DNA from: Oscillospiraceae bacterium
GTDB taxonomy: Bacteria > Bacillota > Clostridia > UBA1212 > UBA1255
Length of the DNA: 64,000 nt
Reading direction: 5' to 3'
NCBI GenBank assembly: GCA_015069185.1
Contig: SVJB01000010.1
Location: forward strand, 1-64,000
In this document: piece after piece, positions 8,580 to 17,468 of the stretch
Position numbering within the stretch: position 1 is the stretch's first letter
Layout of the letters: every line of letters starts with the position of its first letter
Position numbers and translations under genes: made by a program
The notes under the pieces: generated by a model
The model's input: the letters and a program-made list of their open reading frames with translations, nothing else
Databases searched by the model: none
What the model was told of the DNA's origin: nothing

Positions 8580-9263
8580 TTAATATGTGTTGCCTGCTTG
8601 TTTGCCAGCCTGCTGTCTTGCACTTATACGCGCAATCATCTCTTTGTTTGACTTTGTTTTCACTAAGTTTATTATAGCAAATATCATTGCTACAGTATTA
8701 AACAATCCACCCAGAACTATATTCCCCGCCGAGCCGGCTTTTTCAGAAGCAGGTATGATATCATCATAAATAACATTATTTACTTTTCTTTTGGATCCTG
8801 ATATGGCGATGCAAACAATACCAACAGGTATATATGCTATTGCATATGCCAATGAGTAGATGAGCGACATCATGTTCTCCGGTGTTTTTTCTGCTCCTGC
8901 CGATATATCTATCCATGAAAAGAACGCGGAGAATAACATCAGAGCCCCTACGCACAACCCGATAATACCAAATACAAACCATATTACCCTCTCTGTATTC
9001 AGTAATTTGACATAGGAGTCTATAAATTCTTTCTCCTCTGCAATATACGGATCGTATTCAGCATATTCATATACGGTATTGACATATAATGGAATGTCCT
9101 GTTCTGCTTCAAATGGATCTGTTTCTTCTATTCCCTGATTTTGAGAATGCAGCGGCAAAGCCTCCGGAGACGGCGCTTGCATTGGAATAGATTTCTTACC
9201 ACAGTGCATACAAAAAACATCACTATCATTCATTTGATTGCCACATTGAACACAATATTTCAT
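8580..9263 (-). CDS. Zinc-ribbon membrane protein (paralogue 3 of 3)
   Basis: The start is the ATG at 9263 with GGGAGG upstream. A longer in-frame reading would run through the terminator hairpin at 9312-9340 and into the neighbouring gene, so it is rejected. The 227-residue product has the ribbon MKYCVQCG...FCMHCGKKS, an acidic linker, then about four membrane helices, ending KTKSNKEMIARISARQQ. The VKTKSNK segment is identical in the paralogue downstream. Upstream gene of the likely two-gene unit with 7927-8565. Confidence 0.7.
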   Translation of the reverse strand: MKYCVQCGNQMNDSDVFCMHCGKKSIPMQAPSPEALPLHSQNQGIEETDPFEAEQDIPLYVNTVYEYAEYDPYIAEEKEFIDSYVKLLNTERVIWFVFGIIGLCVGALMLFSAFFSWIDISAGAEKTPENMMSLIYSLAYAIAYIPVGIVCIAISGSKRKVNNVIYDDIIPASEKAGSAGNIVLGGLFNTVAMIFAIINLVKTKSNKEMIARISARQQAGKQAGNTY

Positions 9264-9311
9264 TTCAATACCTCCCAAATATAGGTTATGAGTATAATAA
9301 CAGACCATATA

Positions 9312-9340
9312 AGAAAAAGCAACTTTATGTTGCTTTTTCT
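9312..9340 (-). terminator. Intrinsic terminator after the second GH99-like gene
   Basis: AGAAAAAGCAAC/GTTGCTTTTTCT, a 12-bp perfect stem with a 5-base loop and a T-rich end in either direction. It lies between the stop at 9358 and the zinc-ribbon start at 9263. Confidence 0.8.
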
Positions 9341-9357
9341 TGGTAAATTCAGATATA

Positions 9358-11385
9358 TTATTTTTTCTTTTTGATGATAAGTGCACATGCCGCAACAAAC
9401 AGTACCTGAATCATTGCGGAAGCATTACCACCGGAGCAGCCTGTGCAGCCCTCCGAAGTAGGCTCTTCTGGAGTATCATCAATTACTGTCTTTGCAATAG
9501 CACCTGTAAACTGGAACATAAATCTGCCACCGGGGGCTACATCACCATACTGATAGAAGTCTAAAATGTCACCGCTATCTTCAGTTGTATTGTCTGCTCT
9601 GGTATTATCTGCCCACTTGAAGTTAAACTCAGGAGCTTTTGATGTGTCCGTCATACCGAGAGCTTCACGAGGCACTGCAATCTGTAGGCGCTTACCCTGC
9701 ACACTGAATTTTGCTGTGCCAACTGATTCAAAATTCCAACCACCTGTTGATTTCTCAACAGAAGCATCAAAGCCATTTGGAGATACTCTGTTAATAATAT
9801 ACTCAAAGCCTTCCCAATTAGGAGTAATTCCCGTATGATCAGTATCTATAAGCAGTCGCATCCACGCAGGGTCTGTAGATGGTGTGAGTTCCTCTAATGT
9901 CTCAACCATGAAGTACACATACTCATTATCGTACGCAACTTTAGTTGTTACTATATCATTACGCATAGTGTTGCTCTCATATTTATTAGTGCCCCAACCC
10001 TTTGAATCACGTTCGATTGTACTTCCTGTATAGTGGTCAAAGCTAAGAAGTACATCAGCCCATTGGTCATCACTGGAATTGATATTGATTGTTTTATTAA
10101 CATTCTTATCTTCTGTTGCCAAGTCAGGCGCATCTACACCCTTGTATTTTCTTACATTGCTTACAAGCTGATAATAGAAATAATCCTTAAGTATACCTTT
10201 ACTTGGCTCAATATCACGGCTAAACTCTGCATTATATTGATCAGGGAAAGCATTTGTAGTGCTCTGCCATTCCTGATGACGTCCGGCAATCCATTCATTC
10301 CAACCTGTAATGAAAATAAAGTCAGGATCAACCTCGAGTGCATAATCCCATTGTTGTTGGAAGTTTAGTCCGTAGAAATATGCATTTTCAGTATCTTTAT
10401 TAATTGTAACTGTTTCATTCTTATATGTATATGAATAGGAGTAATCATCCTTTGCATATCCTCTTCCGTATACACCACCACGATAGTCATTCATAGCAAC
10501 CAGGCCATGCTCACTTGCATTTTGCGCCACATTAACTGTCATCTGCTCCACACTGCCGTCTTCACGCACGCCATATTTTGCCTGTGGATAAACAGAGCAC
10601 CAGCCCCAATAATTCTGATCAATAGTTCTGTCACTTACAAAATATGATGGCTCGTTCTTACGGAATGTGAAAAATTCAGCGATTTCAGCCTCTTTCTTGT
10701 TTTCTAAGTTAAGGCATTCAGGATGTGCCATAACCAGAGGCTTACCTTCCCACATAAACCACAAATCCTGATACTTTCCTTTAGAATAAATATCACTGTA
10801 AAGCAGTTTTAATTCTGTTTTTGATTCCTCATTAGGTGCAAAATTAAGCATGAAAGCAACTTGCGGTGTATCTACTCCTTGCGCTCTTGCTTCAGCAAAG
10901 ACTTCAAAGAGTACTGTATATCCTTCTCGCCATGTAAATGTTCCGTTTGTACAGTCAAATATTACAACATCAACATCAGCATCTGCCAGCATCTCTGCGT
11001 GCTTTCTGACAACATATCTATCAGAGTTTACATAATAACCAAACAAAGGCTCATCCCAGAAATATGGAGTGCCTGATGATGTGTTCTTCCATGCCTCATG
11101 ATTCCAGTCGTTGCGCGCCTCCGGATACTGGTTGATAATCTCAGTTACGTTGTATGCTTTCTTTCCCGATGATTGTGATAAATGCCATGTCCAATAGAAT
11201 ATGCCTACAAACTTTTCGTTATCCTTATCCCCTACATCAGCATGGGATACAACTGTCCTGCCAAGACCATCTACTGCCGCCCAAGAGCCGGGATTAATAT
11301 TTGCGGCCTGTGTCTGAACGGTGCCTGCAAAACAAGAAATAACTATCATAAATGTTAATACAAGAGAAAATAATTTTTTAGACAT
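9358..11385 (-). CDS. Exported GH99/GH71-like protein with Cys-Gly-rich C-terminal anchor
   Basis: A 675-residue paralogue of the protein at 2690-4738. It starts at an ATG with GGGAGG and a signal peptide ending near residue 28. The TIM-barrel-like domain shows FVGIFYWTWH, FWDEPLFGYY, VVIFDCTNGT and ITGWNEWIAGRH. A CBM9/DOMON-like domain follows (~430-610: VYFMVETLEE, FEYIINRVSP, FNFKWADN). The C-terminus differs from the paralogue: SEGCTGCSGGNAS, then a single hydrophobic helix and a KKKK end, a cysteine/glycine-rich anchor reminiscent of known bacterial sorting tails. Substrate unknown. It is divergent from the lactaldehyde-reductase-like gene 108 bases away, which may share its regulation, and followed by a strong terminator. 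Confidence 0.7.
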   Translation of the reverse strand: MSKKLFSLVLTFMIVISCFAGTVQTQAANINPGSWAAVDGLGRTVVSHADVGDKDNEKFVGIFYWTWHLSQSSGKKAYNVTEIINQYPEARNDWNHEAWKNTSSGTPYFWDEPLFGYYVNSDRYVVRKHAEMLADADVDVVIFDCTNGTFTWREGYTVLFEVFAEARAQGVDTPQVAFMLNFAPNEESKTELKLLYSDIYSKGKYQDLWFMWEGKPLVMAHPECLNLENKKEAEIAEFFTFRKNEPSYFVSDRTIDQNYWGWCSVYPQAKYGVREDGSVEQMTVNVAQNASEHGLVAMNDYRGGVYGRGYAKDDYSYSYTYKNETVTINKDTENAYFYGLNFQQQWDYALEVDPDFIFITGWNEWIAGRHQEWQSTTNAFPDQYNAEFSRDIEPSKGILKDYFYYQLVSNVRKYKGVDAPDLATEDKNVNKTININSSDDQWADVLLSFDHYTGSTIERDSKGWGTNKYESNTMRNDIVTTKVAYDNEYVYFMVETLEELTPSTDPAWMRLLIDTDHTGITPNWEGFEYIINRVSPNGFDASVEKSTGGWNFESVGTAKFSVQGKRLQIAVPREALGMTDTSKAPEFNFKWADNTRADNTTEDSGDILDFYQYGDVAPGGRFMFQFTGAIAKTVIDDTPEEPTSEGCTGCSGGNASAMIQVLFVAACALIIKKKK

Positions 11386-11493
11386 ATGAACCTCCCTGAA
11401 TGTTACTTTTCACAGATTGTATCATATTAAAACTCATTTAACAATAATTTTGTGACATACTATTAATAAACTATATTCAGGAGGTATTTAAAT

Positions 11494-12642
11494 ATGGCTA
11501 ACAGATTTGTATTAAATGAAACTTCTTATCATGGTAGCGGTGCTATTAACTGCATCCCTGACGAGATCAAAGGACGTGGATTTAAGAAAGTGTTTGTGGC
11601 GTCTGATCCAGACCTGGTTCGATTTGGTGTTACTAAAAAGGTGACAAACGTGCTGGATGATAGCGGTATTGATTATGAGATTTATTCAGATATTAAGGCA
11701 AATCCTACAATTGAGAATGTCCAAGGCGGAGTTAGCGCTTTTAAAAAGATGGGTGCAGATTGTATTGTCGCAATAGGAGGAGGCTCTTCTATGGACACAG
11801 CTAAGGCAGTTGGTATTATAATAAATAACCCTGAGTTTGCAGATGTGCGTTCGCTGGAAGGCGTGGCACCCACCAAGAACAAATGTGTGCCTATTATTGC
11901 TGTGCCAACAACTGCAGGCACAGCCGCAGAAGTTACAATTAATTACGTTATTACTGATGCGCAGAACAATCGAAAAATGGTGTGTGTGGATGTGCACGAC
12001 ATCCCGGTTGTTGCTGTAGTGGATCCGGATATGATGTCAACTATGCCCAAAGGTCTTACTGCTGCTACAGGAATGGATGCTCTTACCCACGCAATTGAAG
12101 GATATATTACTAAAGGAGCATGGGAGCTTTCCGATATGTTCCATCTAAAATCAATAGAAATTATTGCAAAATCACTTCGCGGTGCTGTTGCCGGTACTCC
12201 AGAAGGTCGTGAAGGGATGGCTCTTGGTCAGTATGTGGCCGGTATGGGATTTTCTAATGTAGGTCTTGGTATTGTTCATTCTATGGCCCACCCACTGGGC
12301 GCACTTTACGATACACCACACGGTATCGCGAATGCAATTATCCTCCCTACTGTTATGGAGTACAATGCACCGGCAACAGGTGAGAAGTATAAGTATATTG
12401 CTCAAGCTATGGGTGTTAGTGGAACGAATAATATGTCGCAAGAAGATTACCGCAAGGCTGCAATAGATGCAGTTCGCCGACTTTCTTTGGATGTTGGCAT
12501 CCCGGCGGATCTTAAAGATATTGTCAAGAAGGAAGATGTAGCTTTCCTGGCTCAGTCTGCGTACGATGATGCTTGTCGTCCGGGAAATCCGAGAGATACT
12601 AGTGTTGAAGAGATTACTGAGCTTTATATGAAGTTATTATAA
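11494..12642 (+). CDS. fucO: Iron-containing alcohol dehydrogenase, lactaldehyde reductase (FucO) type
   Basis: A 382-residue group III alcohol dehydrogenase. Seen: the FucO-like start MANRFVLNETSYHGSGAI, the nucleotide-binding GGGSSMDTAKA, and the metal-binding region TGMDALTHAIEGY with HSMAHPLGALYDTPHG, which together give the Asp and three His ligands of this family. FucO reduces L-lactaldehyde from fucose or rhamnose breakdown to 1,2-propanediol; 1,3-propanediol or butanol dehydrogenase activity cannot be excluded. The ATG at 11494 has AGGAGG. It is the only gene in its transcription unit and is followed by the hairpin array at 12738, which may serve as its terminator. No other fucose or rhamnose genes are adjacent. 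Confidence 0.8.
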   Translation: MANRFVLNETSYHGSGAINCIPDEIKGRGFKKVFVASDPDLVRFGVTKKVTNVLDDSGIDYEIYSDIKANPTIENVQGGVSAFKKMGADCIVAIGGGSSMDTAKAVGIIINNPEFADVRSLEGVAPTKNKCVPIIAVPTTAGTAAEVTINYVITDAQNNRKMVCVDVHDIPVVAVVDPDMMSTMPKGLTAATGMDALTHAIEGYITKGAWELSDMFHLKSIEIIAKSLRGAVAGTPEGREGMALGQYVAGMGFSNVGLGIVHSMAHPLGALYDTPHGIANAIILPTVMEYNAPATGEKYKYIAQAMGVSGTNNMSQEDYRKAAIDAVRRLSLDVGIPADLKDIVKKEDVAFLAQSAYDDACRPGNPRDTSVEEITELYMKLL

Positions 12643-12737
12643 TAAAGCAGTAGAAGTAAAGTTATAATCAGGCGGCATTTTTGATGCTTAATATTTTATG
12701 CACTTTAGGTATAGTTAATTTAGTAGTAAGTTTATTT

Positions 12738-13276
12738 AGTTTTTGAAATTTCCTGGGCGAAATTCAAAAACTACGGCTTGTTTGAGGCGGGCTACGCTTG
12801 TAGTGTGTTAGCTTGGGCTTTAGTTTTTGAAATTTCCTGGACAAAATTCAAAAACTACGGCTTGTTTGAGGCGAGCTACGCTTGTAGTGTGTTAGCTTGG
12901 GCTTTAGTTTTTGAATTTTCCTGGGCGAAATTCAAAAACTACGGCTTGTTTGAGGCGGGCTACGCTTGTAGTGTGTTAGCTTGGGCTTTAGTTTTTGAAA
13001 TTTCCTGGACAAAATTCAAAAACTACGGCTTGTTCGAGGCGAGCTACGCTTGTAGTGTGTTAGCTTGGGCTTTAGTTTTTGAAATTTCCTGGGCGAAATT
13101 CAAAAACTACGGCTTGTTTGAGGCGAGCTACGCTTGTAGTGTGTTAGTTTGGACTTTAGTTTTTGAAATTTCCTGGACAAAATTCAAAAACTACGGCTTG
13201 TTTGAGGCGGGCTACGCTTGTAGTGTGTTAGTTTGGGCTTTAGTTTTTGAAATTTCCTGGGCAAAATTCAAAAACT
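12738..13276. repeat. 84-bp tandem array with seven hairpins
   Basis: This fills the 693-base gap between convergent genes. Seven copies of a ~35-base imperfect palindrome (AGTTTTTGAAATTT, 8-base loop, AAATTCAAAAACT) start at 12738, 12822, 12906, 12990, 13074, 13158 and 13242, exactly 84 bases apart. The 49-base segments between them are also conserved and contain a smaller CTACgcttGTAG hairpin. Loops come in two versions (GGGCG-like and GGACA-like). The last copy has a longer stem because the right flank CTAAAGCCCAAAAC pairs with the preceding GTTTGGGCTTTAG. One plus-strand frame is open through the array, but it has only a TTG start and no ribosome site, so I do not call a gene. Nothing else is visible in the gap. 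Confidence 0.95.
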
Positions 13277-13335
13277 AAAGCCCAAAACAAGATTAGACCA
13301 GTAGCCTAATTTTAAATTATAAACTTTAATTAGAA

Positions 13336-14316
13336 TCACTTTAAGATTTGTCTCGAAATATATTTATGGCGAGGTTTTGTTTTTTCAATCAAACTCATTT
13401 CATATTTGATTTTTTCTTTGAGGTCTGAGGGTAAGTCCCAATGGATAGCACAATCGTCAGGCATGGTCAGCCATACAAGATCTATTGGCAATTCTCCAGT
13501 AGCAGAAAAACGAGCCAGTGCACTATACATAGGCTCAATATCAAGGTTGGACTTGCCGCAAGCACAGAAACAAATCAGATTCTTGCCAAGAACATATCCA
13601 TTATCAAAATAATCAATAAGTTTTGTATGGGTGCGGCTAACATACTCCGGATCATCCATCACTCCAAAAAGCTCAACTAAAATTTTCTGACCGCCGCGAA
13701 TAATTGTAAAATCAGGTAAATATTGGCAGCCAGTTACTTCTCCTATAAAAGGTTCTTCATAACAACTAACTAATCCACAGTCGCAAAGGACGCTATTTAA
13801 AATCATTTCTCCACGAGATGCAAAAAAATCGCCTCTCTCATTTTTGCATGTATATGTACCAAAGCCACGCTTTACACGATATTCAGTATGACGCTTGCGA
13901 TGGTTCTGAGCTGTCTTTATAGCATCGGAAAGAGAAGCTGATTCATCCGGATGAATTTCGTTATACGGACAATTCATAATAGATACAAGAAGTTCTTCAT
14001 ATGTCTTTACTGTAAATTCTAATGTTTTGATTCGCGCTTGTAGAAAAAGATAATTTTCTATTTCCTCGTGCCTTTTCTCAAATTCACTTTTTTTCATATA
14101 TCGATACTTTACCTTGCCTTTCTTGTCCGTATACTTTAAGTGCGGAAATTTGTACACATATACATATCGTACACCTTTGATGGTACGAATCACTTTACGC
14201 GGAAAGAATTTTACGCAAGGAGCGCCTATAGATATATTTACTTTATTATATAGTTTCTCCAAGTCTTGCAATGCTTGCTTGTGCAATCTACCGATCTCTT
14301 CTCTAATATTTATCAT
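13336..14316 (-). CDS. Uncharacterised protein with PD-(D/E)XK-like nuclease segment
   Basis: A 326-residue soluble protein. The N-terminal ~100 residues are basic and helical. Residues ~165-230 show a nuclease-like core: SRGEMILNS (conserved Glu), CYEEPF, YLPDFTI and ILVELFG. The PD...(D/E)x-hydrophobic spacing fits a PD-(D/E)XK fold, with the usual Lys replaced (VELFG). Several cysteines (CDCG, CFCACG) could bind metal. I do not recognise a named family. It stands alone beside the hairpin array. A role in acting on DNA is inference; similar orphan nucleases occur in mobile elements. Confidence 0.5.
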   Translation of the reverse strand: MINIREEIGRLHKQALQDLEKLYNKVNISIGAPCVKFFPRKVIRTIKGVRYVYVYKFPHLKYTDKKGKVKYRYMKKSEFEKRHEEIENYLFLQARIKTLEFTVKTYEELLVSIMNCPYNEIHPDESASLSDAIKTAQNHRKRHTEYRVKRGFGTYTCKNERGDFFASRGEMILNSVLCDCGLVSCYEEPFIGEVTGCQYLPDFTIIRGGQKILVELFGVMDDPEYVSRTHTKLIDYFDNGYVLGKNLICFCACGKSNLDIEPMYSALARFSATGELPIDLVWLTMPDDCAIHWDLPSDLKEKIKYEMSLIEKTKPRHKYISRQILK

Positions 14317-14417
14317 TTATCACCAATCTCCATGTTTTTTGAAATAAATTGAATTATTTATTTTTTAGAACATATATGCCACCGAGACAGGAATTATGAC
14401 AAATAAAATAAAAAAAA

Positions 14418-14434
14418 GAAGTCCAAAAGACTTC
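14418..14434 (-). terminator. Terminator of the SGNH hydrolase operon
   Basis: GAAGTC/GACTTC stem with a 5-base loop. On the minus strand it is followed by a run of eight T residues, 19 bases past the stop at 14453. Confidence 0.75.
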
Positions 14435-14452
14435 TCTTTTGACGTGAATAAA

Positions 14453-15106
14453 TTATAAACTACGTAAGAACGCTGCGATCTTCTCTGCTAAAATCACATG
14501 GCCTGCATCGTTAGGATGTAATCCATCCGGAACATACTTATCTTTCAGTACCTGAACTTTTGGTTGAATACCATATGATGCATACAGATCAAGAACCGGT
14601 AGCGAATAATATTCCGCCACTTCTCGAATAGCGTCAACATATTGCTTCAGTGTTCTGAAAACCAATCCGCCGTGTTCATACTTTGGCTGTTCAGAATCCA
14701 AACGATGAATAGGTGTCATAATAATAATCTTTGAATCCGGGTAACGATTAATTAGTGTGTTATATAAAACATGAAGGGCTCCATAAAAAGAATCCTCTGT
14801 CCGATCAGACATGTTGCCCAAGGGTGCATCACCATGACCATAATCATTGGTACCGCCAAAAACCATAACAACATCACAATCAGGATCCATTTCCGACACT
14901 CTTCCTATAAAATAAAGATCATGCCTGTCGCATGCAGACGGATTCTTTTGAATTGCTATACGTGTACCACCAATTCCATAGTTTCTGGAAATGATACCAT
15001 AATTATCTGCAAGCAAATTGGTAAATCGTTTTTCTTCTGAAGATACACCGTGTCCCTCAGTAATACTATCTCCCAAAAAATTTATTTTTAGATTTCTTAA
15101 ATCCAT
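14453..15106 (-). CDS. SGNH/GDSL-family hydrolase
   Basis: A 217-residue cytoplasmic enzyme with the SGNH blocks in order: LGDSITEGHG (nucleophile Ser, residues ~11-20), a Gly in the region GIGGTRIA, GGTNDYGHGD (Asn, block III) and DGLHPNDAGH (Asp and His, block V). Such enzymes are esterases, often acetyl-esterases acting on carbohydrates. The substrate is unknown. It is the last gene of a co-directional set (TspO, heparinase-like, isomerase, two membrane paralogues) that ends at the terminator at 14418. The association with a lyase and a sugar isomerase supports deacetylation of an oligosaccharide, which is inference. Confidence 0.85.
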   Translation of the reverse strand: MDLRNLKINFLGDSITEGHGVSSEEKRFTNLLADNYGIISRNYGIGGTRIAIQKNPSACDRHDLYFIGRVSEMDPDCDVVMVFGGTNDYGHGDAPLGNMSDRTEDSFYGALHVLYNTLINRYPDSKIIIMTPIHRLDSEQPKYEHGGLVFRTLKQYVDAIREVAEYYSLPVLDLYASYGIQPKVQVLKDKYVPDGLHPNDAGHVILAEKIAAFLRSL

Positions 15107-15123
15107 ATTGCCACCTCAAAATA

Positions 15124-15834
15124 TCAAACTCTCTCTTCGCCCTCAACAGTAATAACCACATTATCATCGTTATGCTCTTCCTGATTAAACTCGAAATCGT
15201 CATACGGATTTTTGAATGATTGTTTATTGCCAATACACAAAGCAAGTAACAATAGCAAATAAGGAACGAGAGAAATAATATTAAAAACTATATCATACTT
15301 ACACTGTAGAGCCTCTGTAACACCGGAATCTGTAAACATGAAAAACAGCGGTACAGGCCAAACAAGTATAAGCCTAATTATATGAACTACAATAGAAATG
15401 TTTGCAGTATGTCGTTGACAATCTAGTTTAATTGCATTCATATAGAAAAATGCACAAGCCCAACAAATAATACATATCAACGCTGCCGTCAAGGTTGGGA
15501 TCATACTTAAATACATTTTAAACACACCAAGACCAAGTATATCTGCAATTATCTCAAAAACATTTCTATCAGAGCTACCCATTTCGTTTACAACAAAATA
15601 AAGATCTGATTTGTGAAAAGAAATAACAAACCAAGATGTACACAAGGATGCAACCAACTGCATCACAGCCGTAACAATCCCCAAAGTCCTCGATTGTTTT
15701 TGTTTAAGTGCGATAATTAAAAAAATCGCAAAAAAAGCTAATCCAAAAAATAAAGAAACGCAGACTGATCTTAGCGTATAGTCTGCGCTTAATTCAGTCT
15801 GCATATTTTCGATTAACTTTAAAATTGTATCCAT
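15124..15834 (-). CDS. Multi-pass membrane protein (paralogue of 15838-16587)
   Basis: A 236-residue protein with about five membrane helices. It shares with its neighbour the layout ADYTLRSVCVSLFFGLAFF, then KQKQSRTLGIVTAVMQL and SWFVISFHKSD (neighbour: AWYVISFHKAT). The C-terminus is acidic. ATG 15834 is chosen; a TTG one codon earlier directly abuts the upstream stop, and no clear ribosome site is visible, so coupling to the upstream gene is likely. No known domain recognised. Confidence 0.65.
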   Translation of the reverse strand: MDTILKLIENMQTELSADYTLRSVCVSLFFGLAFFAIFLIIALKQKQSRTLGIVTAVMQLVASLCTSWFVISFHKSDLYFVVNEMGSSDRNVFEIIADILGLGVFKMYLSMIPTLTAALICIICWACAFFYMNAIKLDCQRHTANISIVVHIIRLILVWPVPLFFMFTDSGVTEALQCKYDIVFNIISLVPYLLLLLALCIGNKQSFKNPYDDFEFNQEEHNDDNVVITVEGEERV

Positions 15835-15837
15835 CAA

Positions 15838-16587
15838 TTATTCTGCTGATTCAACATCAGAAGATACTTCAGTATCAGCAACGGGAGCCTCATCAACAAC
15901 AGGAGCCTCAACCACAGGCTCAACAACAGGCTCAACAATAGGTGCCTCAACTACAGCCTCTACAGCAATAACATCCTCTTTCTTGCCACCAACCATAACA
16001 CCGATAAACATCAAAATGTATGGAATAGCACATGCGATAAAGAAAATCATGTCATTTTTTGCCTGTGCTTCTTCAGTAATACCTTTAAATAAACTGGTAA
16101 ACGGAATCGGGCTGATGAAAACATATCTTAAAATTTGTAAAATAAGAGCAAAAATGCTTAAAACTTTAAGACTGCATGACTTTACTTTGACAATATAAAT
16201 CAAACCAAACAACCAGCCAACGAGAACGAGAATAGAAGCAGCAAGAAGCGGAAGTATACCAATTAACATATCTATCATTGCCTCTCCCAAGGCAGCAGCC
16301 GCTGCGTCCTTCGCCTCTTCCATAGTAGAACCAGTTCCCTCTACAACTGTGAAAAATGTTGCCTTGTGAAAACTAATTACATACCATGCAGAGCTGATAG
16401 CTGAAGCCAGTTGAATTATAGCTGTAGCAATACCGAGACCTCTTGCTTTTGGTTGCTTAATTGCAGCAATTAGAAACATTGCAAAGAAAACAACACCAAA
16501 AATAGCAGCGGTTATGTAAGCCTTTTGTACATACTCCGGGCTAAGGTCGGCTTGTAACTTGTCAAAAAATTCCGAAAACTTTTCCAT
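15838..16587 (-). CDS. Multi-pass membrane protein with Val/Pro/Glu-rich tail
   Basis: A 249-residue protein with about five membrane helices (near 20-42, 52-75, 108-135, 145-170 and 180-200). The C-terminal ~45 residues are low-complexity VEAP/VEPVVE repeats. It is paralogous to the next gene, pointing to tandem duplication. Its job in this operon is unknown; no transporter motif is visible. The start ATG at 16587 has a purine-rich AAAGGGGAAAA site. Confidence 0.65.
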   Translation of the reverse strand: MEKFSEFFDKLQADLSPEYVQKAYITAAIFGVVFFAMFLIAAIKQPKARGLGIATAIIQLASAISSAWYVISFHKATFFTVVEGTGSTMEEAKDAAAAALGEAMIDMLIGILPLLAASILVLVGWLFGLIYIVKVKSCSLKVLSIFALILQILRYVFISPIPFTSLFKGITEEAQAKNDMIFFIACAIPYILMFIGVMVGGKKEDVIAVEAVVEAPIVEPVVEPVVEAPVVDEAPVADTEVSSDVESAE

Positions 16588-16639
16588 GTATATTTTCCCC
16601 TTTCGAATATTTACATACCTATGTATTAAAGCACATTAA

Positions 16640-17422
16640 TCAATTAAAATCAATGCAATTATTTAAAAATTCTGCATCTGCCGCAAAATTCTCATCACTA
16701 TCTTCTTTGCAGAATTCAATAATATAGTTATGAGCACAATTATGCCTTTTCATCATGTCAATATAAGTTTGCCAACTAGAAGCATCATCTGTAAGCATTT
16801 TACGAATAGTAGGTTTTCCCTCTTTGCCATATGACCAATTATATACATGAAGATTAACTACATACTCTCCAAGAGCAGCAATATCTCTTACATTGTCATC
16901 ATATTCATATAAAGGCTGCCAATATGTGCGAATATTCTCACGATCAACCATTTCTAACAGCTTAACTGAACTGGCGCCTGTATCATTTATGGTATTGTTA
17001 TGGAACTCCATACATACAGTAATATCATATTCCTTTGCTATATCAGATACCATACGAAGCTTCTGTGCTGTCTGTTCGTAATCTTCCTCTGTACAATCTA
17101 CAGAGGACTTGTGAGCAGACCAAATTCTAACAACTTTGCAGCCCAGAGCCTCAGCAGTACGACAAACAGTATCAAAGCCTTGCTTACCTGCCCAATAATA
17201 GCTACCGTATGAAAACACTTGAAGTCCTGCTGCACGTGTGAGCTCTCCTACTCTCTTTGCATTCTCAAGATCACCACACGGCACGTGGATATCTCCACCC
17301 CACTCTATTCCATCAAGGTTATTAGCCTTTGCAATAGCAATAACTTCTTCGCAGGTTTTCTTTCTGAAAGTAACAGATGTCAATCCTGTCTTAGCCTTAC
17401 TATTCTCTCTACCCATTATCAA
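16640..17422 (-). CDS. Sugar phosphate isomerase/epimerase (xylose isomerase-like TIM barrel)
   Basis: A 260-residue AP-endonuclease-2/xylose-isomerase-like TIM barrel. Seen: TSVTFRKKTCEEVIAIAKAN with LDGIEWGGD, VRIWSAHKSS, CMEFHNNTINDTG and YIIEFCKED. The conserved acidic and His residues of this fold (IEWGGD, MEFHNN, HVYNW, IIEFC) are compatible with divalent-metal isomerase or epimerase chemistry. The TTG at 17422 is kept because AAAGGA sits seven bases upstream; the ATG two codons later (17416) is the alternative. It lies just downstream of the heparinase-like gene and probably processes its product sugar. The exact substrate cannot be told. Confidence 0.75.
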   Translation of the reverse strand: MIMGRENSKAKTGLTSVTFRKKTCEEVIAIAKANNLDGIEWGGDIHVPCGDLENAKRVGELTRAAGLQVFSYGSYYWAGKQGFDTVCRTAEALGCKVVRIWSAHKSSVDCTEEDYEQTAQKLRMVSDIAKEYDITVCMEFHNNTINDTGASSVKLLEMVDRENIRTYWQPLYEYDDNVRDIAALGEYVVNLHVYNWSYGKEGKPTIRKMLTDDASSWQTYIDMMKRHNCAHNYIIEFCKEDSDENFAADAEFLNNCIDFN

Positions 17423-17468
17423 ATACCAATCCTTTCTAAAATCAGTCGCTGATAATTATATATCAAAA

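Noticed and set aside
9264-9398. N-terminal extension of the zinc-ribbon protein
   Set aside because: The extension would cross a terminator and overlap the neighbouring gene; an internal ATG with GGGAGG is better.
12738-13276. CRISPR array
   Set aside because: Spacing is regular, but the spacers are conserved between units and the repeat is an extended palindrome; no cas gene is nearby.
12778-13278. Open frame of 166 codons encoding a 28-residue repeat
   Set aside because: It is a by-product of an 84-bp tandem repeat (a multiple of three). It has a TTG start, no ribosome site, and the same DNA is explained by hairpins.
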